DNA of 20,774 bases. Origin: a bacterium (GTDB lineage Bacteria > UBP14 > UBA6098 > JAFGQG01). A program made the position numbers and the translations under genes. Under the pieces are notes generated by a model. It saw nothing but the letters and a program-made list of their open reading frames with translations. It was not told the DNA's origin and made no database searches. The stretch is taken from assembly GCA_016930435.1 (NCBI GenBank), contig JAFGGQ010000177.1, positions 1 through 20,774 on the forward strand. The letters run 5' to 3'. Shown here piece by piece: positions 16,351-20,774 of the stretch. Within the stretch, counting starts at the first letter, position 1. Each line of letters opens with the position of its first letter.

Positions 16351-16458
16351 GGTTTATATGCAATTTAATTGCATGGTATTATTTGAAATTTACCATAACT
16401 GCCACTGGATGAATGGATGGCTGCCTCTCCTGTATTGTTGAGTGATGATTGTTCTTGT
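16351..16458. repeat. ~108-bp direct repeat, copy 2
   Basis: Same orientation and nearly the same sequence as 7642-7750. The first hairpin is a perfect 17-base palindrome here (ATGCAATT, T, AATTGCAT). The copy begins 13 nt after the SBBP stop and ends 19 nt from the catalase stop. It fills most of the intergenic space between these convergent genes. No transposase or integrase is nearby. Confidence 0.92.
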
Positions 16459-16477
16459 TAAGAATTTAAGGTTGGTT

Positions 16478-18001
16478 CTAATTAAAGGTTCCCTGCTTGG
16501 TGGCTTCTACTCTTTGTTCGTGGGTCATCTCAGCAAGTTTTTTCACTTCATCGATCTTCAATTCCAGTCCATTAGCTACATCGGTGCCATATCCGGGATC
16601 GGCTTTATAGAAGATCGCTGCTTGGCGGTACTGGATTCGTTTCTGAGCATTGCAGAGATGGGTAGTTATATTGCCTATAAGGTTTTTCCGGTCAGATTCG
16701 GACATCACCCGGCGGTAGAGTTCTCCGGCCTGGAAATAATCTATATCGGTCAGGACATAGGGTTCACGGGCAGCGGTACCGGAGTATTCTGACGGCGGTT
16801 CCGCTATCTCGTTGTTTGGGGAAGGGCCTCCAAAGCTATTGGGATAGTAATTTGGTGCAGAGCCGCCGTTATCGCCATAATTCATCATCCCGTCGCGTTG
16901 GTAGTAATTTACCTCAGCCGCTTTTGGGCGGTTTATGGGAAGGAGATGGTAGTTCGGTCCCAGTCGATGGAGATGGGCATCATGGTATGCGAACAATCTG
17001 CCCTGCAGCATGCGGTCAGGAGACGGAGCCATCCCCGGTACCAGGTTTGCCGGCGAAAAAGCCGCCTGCTCTACCTCCGCAAAGTAGTTCACCGGATTAC
17101 GATCCAGAACCATTCGGCCAATTGTGATGGGCGGAAAATCGCCGTGGAACAACACCTTGGTGACATCAAAGGGGTCAAATTTATACTCTTTAGCTTGCTG
17201 GGGAGTCATTACCTGGATCTCTACCCTCCAGGATGGATAATCTCCCCGTTCGATAGCCTCGAATAGATCCCTGGTAGCATGGTCGGGATCCTGGGACTTT
17301 ATCTTATCAGCCTCTTCCCGGGTAAGGTTCCGGATCCCCTGTTCGGTCTTAAAATGGAGCTTTACCCAGAAATACTCCCCTTTTGAATTGTACCACTTGA
17401 AAGCGTGTCCGCTATAACCGTTCATGTTACGGAAGGTCGCGGGAGTGCCCCGGTCTGAGAAGAGAATGGTAACCTGGTGAACGGATTCAGGAGTGAGTGA
17501 TAAAAAATCCCAGAACATATTTGCGTCCTTCAGGTTGGTTTCAGGATTACGTTTCTGGGTATGTATAAAATCGGGGAATTTGAGGGGGTCACGGATAAAA
17601 AATACGGGGGTATTATTTCCGGCCATATCGAAATTGCCCTCTTCGGTATAGAATTTTACTGCAAATCCCCGGGGGTCCCGTTCGGCATCTGCAGAGCCCT
17701 TTTCACCGCCAACAGTCGAGAAACGCGCAAAAACCTCGGTACGCTTGCCGACCTCCGAGAGAAACTTAGCGTTGGTATATTGAGCTACATCTGAGGTCAC
17801 CTCAAAATAACCGTGGGCTCCCGCACCCTTGGCATGGACAACCCGTTCCGGAATACGCTCCCGGGTAAAATGACCCATCTTCTCCAGAAAATGAGTGTCC
17901 TGTATAAGAATCGGACCCTTCTTGCCTACAGTTTTACTTGCCTGGTCATTATCAATGGGTACACCAAATCCTGTTGTATATTTCTTTTTGTCTTCTGCCA
18001 T
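16478..18001 (-). CDS. katA: Monofunctional haem catalase (small-subunit, clade 3 type)
   Basis: This 507-aa cytoplasmic catalase converts hydrogen peroxide to water and oxygen. The distal pocket is intact: His56 in '[12 protein letters not shown]', the Ser/Thr-Val motif 'FSTVGGE' (94-100), and the Asn in '[13 protein letters not shown]' (129 or 130). The proximal ligand is Tyr339 in '[14 protein letters not shown]', preceded by Arg335. The length and the absence of a C-terminal flavodoxin-like extension put it in the small-subunit group. The start is fixed by AAGGAGGG on the minus strand (18009-18016), seven bases upstream. Its probable promoter is 18051-18078. The stop lies 19 nt from repeat copy 2, beyond which the plus-strand block begins. 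In an organism with a CooS-type enzyme this implies exposure to oxygen or peroxide. Confidence 0.96.
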   Translation of the reverse strand: MAEDKKKYTTGFGVPIDNDQASKTVGKKGPILIQDTHFLEKMGHFTRERIPERVVHAKGAGAHGYFEVTSDVAQYTNAKFLSEVGKRTEVFARFSTVGGEKGSADAERDPRGFAVKFYTEEGNFDMAGNNTPVFFIRDPLKFPDFIHTQKRNPETNLKDANMFWDFLSLTPESVHQVTILFSDRGTPATFRNMNGYSGHAFKWYNSKGEYFWVKLHFKTEQGIRNLTREEADKIKSQDPDHATRDLFEAIERGDYPSWRVEIQVMTPQQAKEYKFDPFDVTKVLFHGDFPPITIGRMVLDRNPVNYFAEVEQAAFSPANLVPGMAPSPDRMLQGRLFAYHDAHLHRLGPNYHLLPINRPKAAEVNYYQRDGMMNYGDNGGSAPNYYPNSFGGPSPNNEIAEPPSEYSGTAAREPYVLTDIDYFQAGELYRRVMSESDRKNLIGNITTHLCNAQKRIQYRQAAIFYKADPGYGTDVANGLELKIDEVKKLAEMTHEQRVEATKQGTFN

Positions 18002-18050
18002 CTAAAAACCCTCCTTCTTATAATATTGACTGTAGTTTGATTAAGTATTA

Positions 18051-18078
18051 ATAATATAATAATTAAAAACTAAATCAA
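18051..18078 (-). promoter_or_regulatory. Probable catalase promoter
   Basis: On the minus strand TTGATT (plus 18073-18078), a 16-bp spacer and TATTAT (plus 18051-18056) lie about 50 bases upstream of the ATG. The region is AT-rich, so a chance match is possible. No convincing PerR or OxyR box is seen. Confidence 0.4.
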
Positions 18079-18197
18079 GTCTAATTATAATGTTCGTGTA
18101 AGAATTAGTTGCAAAAAAAAATGGCGCTACGGTTATTGTAAATTTTTAATGATCTTAGCCAACCAAATTGCAGATGAACCCAAAATTTAAGATTTTA

Positions 18198-18226
18198 TTC
18201 TTGCGTTATTCCCCTCGAAATATAAT
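18198..18226 (+). promoter_or_regulatory. Candidate promoter of the TonB-dependent receptor gene
   Basis: TATAAT (18221-18226) is a perfect -10 box, 30 bases before the start codon. The -35 at 17-bp spacing is weak (TTCTTG, 18198-18203). It implies a short leader of about 25 nt, with no Shine-Dalgarno motif. Confidence 0.4.
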
Positions 18227-18256
18227 CTTCAGAATGATTTTATCTTAAACTGACGA

Positions 18257-20656
18257 ATGATTTTTATGGTGAAGATTATACTTACAATTCTGCTGGGTTA
18301 TGTTGCGTTTATTTATGCCCAAACAGGGAGCATTACCGGCCAGGTAACCAATAAGGCTACAGGTAAACCTTTAATAGGGGTTAACATTATACTTCTGGAG
18401 CATCAATCCGGCGACGCTGCCGATCTGGATGGGAGATACGAGATCTCTGACCTTCCGGTAGGAAGCTATAATGTTCAATATTCGATGATCGGTTACAAGA
18501 CATTGATCAAGAACCGTGTGTTGATAAAGCCGAACCGTCCCACGGTGCTAAATGTAGAGTTAGAGGAAGAGGTTACGGTTGGTGATGTAGTAGTGGTGAG
18601 GCCCAGCTATTTTGAGAAACCCAGGGACGCTCCGGTAAGCGCCCGGAGTATGGACTACGAGGAGATCGCTATTCAGCCGGGAGCTTCATTTGATATTCAG
18701 CGTACTGTTCAAGCCCTTCCCTCTGTAGTTTCCAGCGGTGACCAGGATAATGAAATAATTGTAAGGGGTGGAAATTACGGTGAGAATTTGTTTGTATTGG
18801 ACAATATCGAGATTCCTAATCCCAATCATTTTGCTACGCAGGGCGCCGGCGGCGGTCCGGTAAGCGCTATATATACCGACTTCGTTAGTGAGGTGGATTT
18901 TATTGCCGGAGCCTTCCCCGCTAAATACGGCGATAAAGCATCCTCCGTACTGGACATCACCCTCCGCGAAGGACTCCGGGATAAATTTCATCTAAAATTC
19001 GACCTGGGCATGCACGGAGCAGGAGGTAATATTGAAGGCCCATTTCTCAATAAGAAAGGTTCCTATATGCTGGCCGGGCACCGGAGCTTCCTGGACCTCA
19101 TTGCGTCCACATGGGGACTGACCGCCATCCCGCAATACTGGAATACACAGGCTAAAATTGTTTACGATATCAACACGCGCCTTAAACTCTCCTTCTTCAG
19201 CTTATATGCCCGGGACTGGATAGAGGTGGACGCACGGGAGGAAGAGCAGGCCGGCAGCGATCTGGATTGGTATGCCGATTCTCAGACCGATCAGTATGCG
19301 CTGGGCATAAACCTTAAGGTTGTAATGAAAAATGCTTTCGCTACCTTCACCCTCTCCAGTACCGAAAACAACTGGAATGAATCGGTCACCGATTCTTTGA
19401 AAAAAGAAGAATGGTTTCATAATTATTCCACAGAAAGAACCACTACCCTGAAAAGCGACTGGACAATGTTCCCATTCCGCCGGAACGAGCTCTCCGGCGG
19501 AGCATACTTAAAGTACAACCATTTTGATTATGACTATTTCGATAAAGAGGATACCCTCTTCATTTATGAACCCGGTACAGATTCCATTATCGGGAGTACC
19601 GGTTATATATACGGCGAACAGGATACGGTTATAGAACACTCCCTGAAGTACGGGGGTTACCTGCAGTATAAGCACTATTTTGGAGCCTTATTCAGGTTGA
19701 ATGCGGGTGTCCGTCTGGACGCATTAGAATTTACCCGGAACTACTACTTCTCGCCCAGGTTGTCCCTGACCTATAATCTGCTGGCCAGCACCGGTCTATC
19801 AGTAGCTTACGGACGTCATTATCAGCCTCCGGATTGGTATATGCTGGCTTTTAACGGAAGAGGCACTACGCTTGATCATTATTATTCAGACCAATATGTA
19901 GCGGGTATCGATCATCTCTTCGCTGAAGATGTCCGTGGAACATTGGAGGCTTATTATAAAAGCTATCATGACTATCCCGCAACGAGAAGCCAACTAACCG
20001 AAGACCCCTATGATGAGGATATATATTTTGTAAATGCGGTAAAAGGTTATGCCAAGGGGATAGAAATCTTTCTTCAGAAAAAGGTAAAGGAGAATCTTTG
20101 GGGCACCCTTTCCTACTCTTATTCAAAAGCTGTCAACAGGGATCCCCGGGCAACAAATTGCCCGGACTCCCTGGTTTGCCCCTACGGGGAATATCCCAAA
20201 TCCTTTGATTATGGACACGTAGCAACTTTTATTATGGGCTACCGCCAGGAATTCATGCAATACGAGTGGTATCATAACCTCAAGTCAAAATGGTGGTGGG
20301 GACCACTTTCCTGGATACCCGGTACCCCTTCTGATGAGAGCGAATACTCATTCCGATTCCGCTACCTGGGTGGACGTCCTTACACCGAACCTACATATCG
20401 CCCTGAACACCGTCTTTGGGTTGTGGACCCCGGAGAACCTTATAATCAAGCCCGAATGCCCGAGTATATTAATCTTGACCTCCATATTCAATCCCGCTGG
20501 TATTACGGAAAATGGACCCTATTTACCTACTTTGAACTGGATAACGCCTTTAACCGCAAGAATATCTGGTGGTACCAGCGGAATTCGGACGGGACCGTGG
20601 ATACCGTTTATCAAAGGGGCCGGATGTTTGTGGGCGGCATTATTATGGAGTTTTAA
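18257..20656 (+). CDS. TonB-dependent outer-membrane receptor with carboxypeptidase-regulatory-like N-terminus
   Basis: This 799-aa outer-membrane protein takes up a substrate using energy from TonB-ExbBD; the ligand is unknown. A signal peptide covers residues 1-21 (cut after YA, before QTGSITG). Residues ~24-105 form the beta-sandwich regulatory-like domain ('GSITGQVTNKATGKPLIGVNI', 'DLDGRYEISDLPVGSY'). The plug domain follows (about 120-240), with 'QALPSVVSSGDQDNEIIVRGG', 'FVLDNIEIPNPNHF' and 'YGDKASSVLDITLREG'. The rest is a beta-barrel rich in aromatic strands, closing in 'MFVGGIIMEF' with the C-terminal Phe recognised by the BAM machinery. The ATG at 18257 lacks a ribosome site; Met4 at 18266 is an alternative. 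No SusD-like partner follows within the window, so it is not shown to be a SusCD glycan system. The gene is divergent from catalase. Confidence 0.9.
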   Translation: MIFMVKIILTILLGYVAFIYAQTGSITGQVTNKATGKPLIGVNIILLEHQSGDAADLDGRYEISDLPVGSYNVQYSMIGYKTLIKNRVLIKPNRPTVLNVELEEEVTVGDVVVVRPSYFEKPRDAPVSARSMDYEEIAIQPGASFDIQRTVQALPSVVSSGDQDNEIIVRGGNYGENLFVLDNIEIPNPNHFATQGAGGGPVSAIYTDFVSEVDFIAGAFPAKYGDKASSVLDITLREGLRDKFHLKFDLGMHGAGGNIEGPFLNKKGSYMLAGHRSFLDLIASTWGLTAIPQYWNTQAKIVYDINTRLKLSFFSLYARDWIEVDAREEEQAGSDLDWYADSQTDQYALGINLKVVMKNAFATFTLSSTENNWNESVTDSLKKEEWFHNYSTERTTTLKSDWTMFPFRRNELSGGAYLKYNHFDYDYFDKEDTLFIYEPGTDSIIGSTGYIYGEQDTVIEHSLKYGGYLQYKHYFGALFRLNAGVRLDALEFTRNYYFSPRLSLTYNLLASTGLSVAYGRHYQPPDWYMLAFNGRGTTLDHYYSDQYVAGIDHLFAEDVRGTLEAYYKSYHDYPATRSQLTEDPYDEDIYFVNAVKGYAKGIEIFLQKKVKENLWGTLSYSYSKAVNRDPRATNCPDSLVCPYGEYPKSFDYGHVATFIMGYRQEFMQYEWYHNLKSKWWWGPLSWIPGTPSDESEYSFRFRYLGGRPYTEPTYRPEHRLWVVDPGEPYNQARMPEYINLDLHIQSRWYYGKWTLFTYFELDNAFNRKNIWWYQRNSDGTVDTVYQRGRMFVGGIIMEF

Positions 20657-20774
20657 ACATCTCCCGGAAATTAAAATGATATTAATTTTGCGATAAAGCC
20701 CAATGGCTGACTCCGAAACATGAGCCAGCATCAAATGGAAATCACAATAATAATAATATATGCTTGACCAAATA
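20657..20774. other. Right-edge intergenic stretch
   Basis: There is no gene in the last 118 bases. AAATTAA/TTAATTT (near 20671-20691) and TGGCT/AGCCA (near 20704-20727) are weak inverted repeats without a T tract. A TTGACC at the very edge could belong to a promoter for the next gene. Confidence 0.4.

Noticed and set aside
7642-16458. The bracketed block as a transposon or integrative element.
   Set aside because: No transposase, integrase, tRNA attachment site, terminal inverted repeats or target duplication was found; only direct repeats are visible, so recombination is the safer wording.
18020-18115. PerR-type box upstream of catalase.
   Set aside because: Fragments such as TTATAAT occur, but no full TTATAAT-N-ATTATAA palindrome is present and the stretch is so AT-rich that partial matches mean little.
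18257-20656. SusC of a SusCD polysaccharide locus.
   Set aside because: No SusD-like lipoprotein or glycoside hydrolase is present; the regulatory-like N-domain is shared by many TonB receptors.

Overview
The window looks like chromosome from a Gram-negative bacterium of the FCB (Fibrobacteres-Chlorobi-Bacteroidetes) superphylum or a related candidate phylum. The reasons are a secreted protein ending in a FlgD-like/type IX sorting domain, several large exported adhesin or beta-propeller proteins, and a TonB-dependent receptor with a carboxypeptidase-regulatory-like N-terminus and a terminal Phe. Two promoters (107-135 and 8223-8250) resemble E. coli sigma70 sites rather than the Bacteroidetes -33/-7 type, which argues against true Bacteroidetes. 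This placement is inference; no rRNA or marker gene is present.

Layout. Positions 1-5852 hold two AT-rich plus-strand genes for exported proteins: a 1172-aa multi-domain protein with a sorting domain, and a 606-aa LVIVD-type beta-propeller. Each is followed by an intrinsic terminator. Positions 5853-7622 (minus) encode an SLC13/DASS-type permease with two TrkA-C domains. Positions 8288-11116 (plus) are a compact Rrf2 regulator - cupin - CooS-like unit behind a promoter overlapped by a double inverted repeat. Next come a peptidase-S74 (tail-fibre chaperone) surface protein at 11429-13531 and an SBBP-type beta-propeller protein at 13701-16337. Positions 16478-18001 (minus) encode a monofunctional haem catalase. 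A TonB-dependent receptor lies at 18257-20656 (plus).

The most interesting gene is the CooS homologue. It keeps the carbon-monoxide dehydrogenase scaffold and nearly all cluster ligands. However, the active-site cysteine that corresponds to Cys295 of C. hydrogenoformans CODH-II is a glutamate (E300), most of the proton-relay histidines are gone, and the D-cluster pair is spaced C-x2-C. This pattern fits the deviant CooS-V class, which carries an Fe/S/O hybrid-type cluster and does not oxidise CO. The Rrf2 regulator has three Cys, there is a small cupin, and CooC, CooF and acetyl-CoA synthase genes are absent. Together these suggest a redox or nitrogen-oxide stress module rather than CO metabolism.

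A second structural signal is a ~109-bp direct repeat at 7642-7750 and 16351-16458. The two copies bracket an ~8.6-kb block of plus-strand genes lying between two minus-strand genes. The repeat sits 19 nt downstream of the catalase stop and 19 nt upstream of the permease start. The simplest reading is that the block was inserted into, or can be excised from, an ancestral catalase-repeat-permease arrangement.
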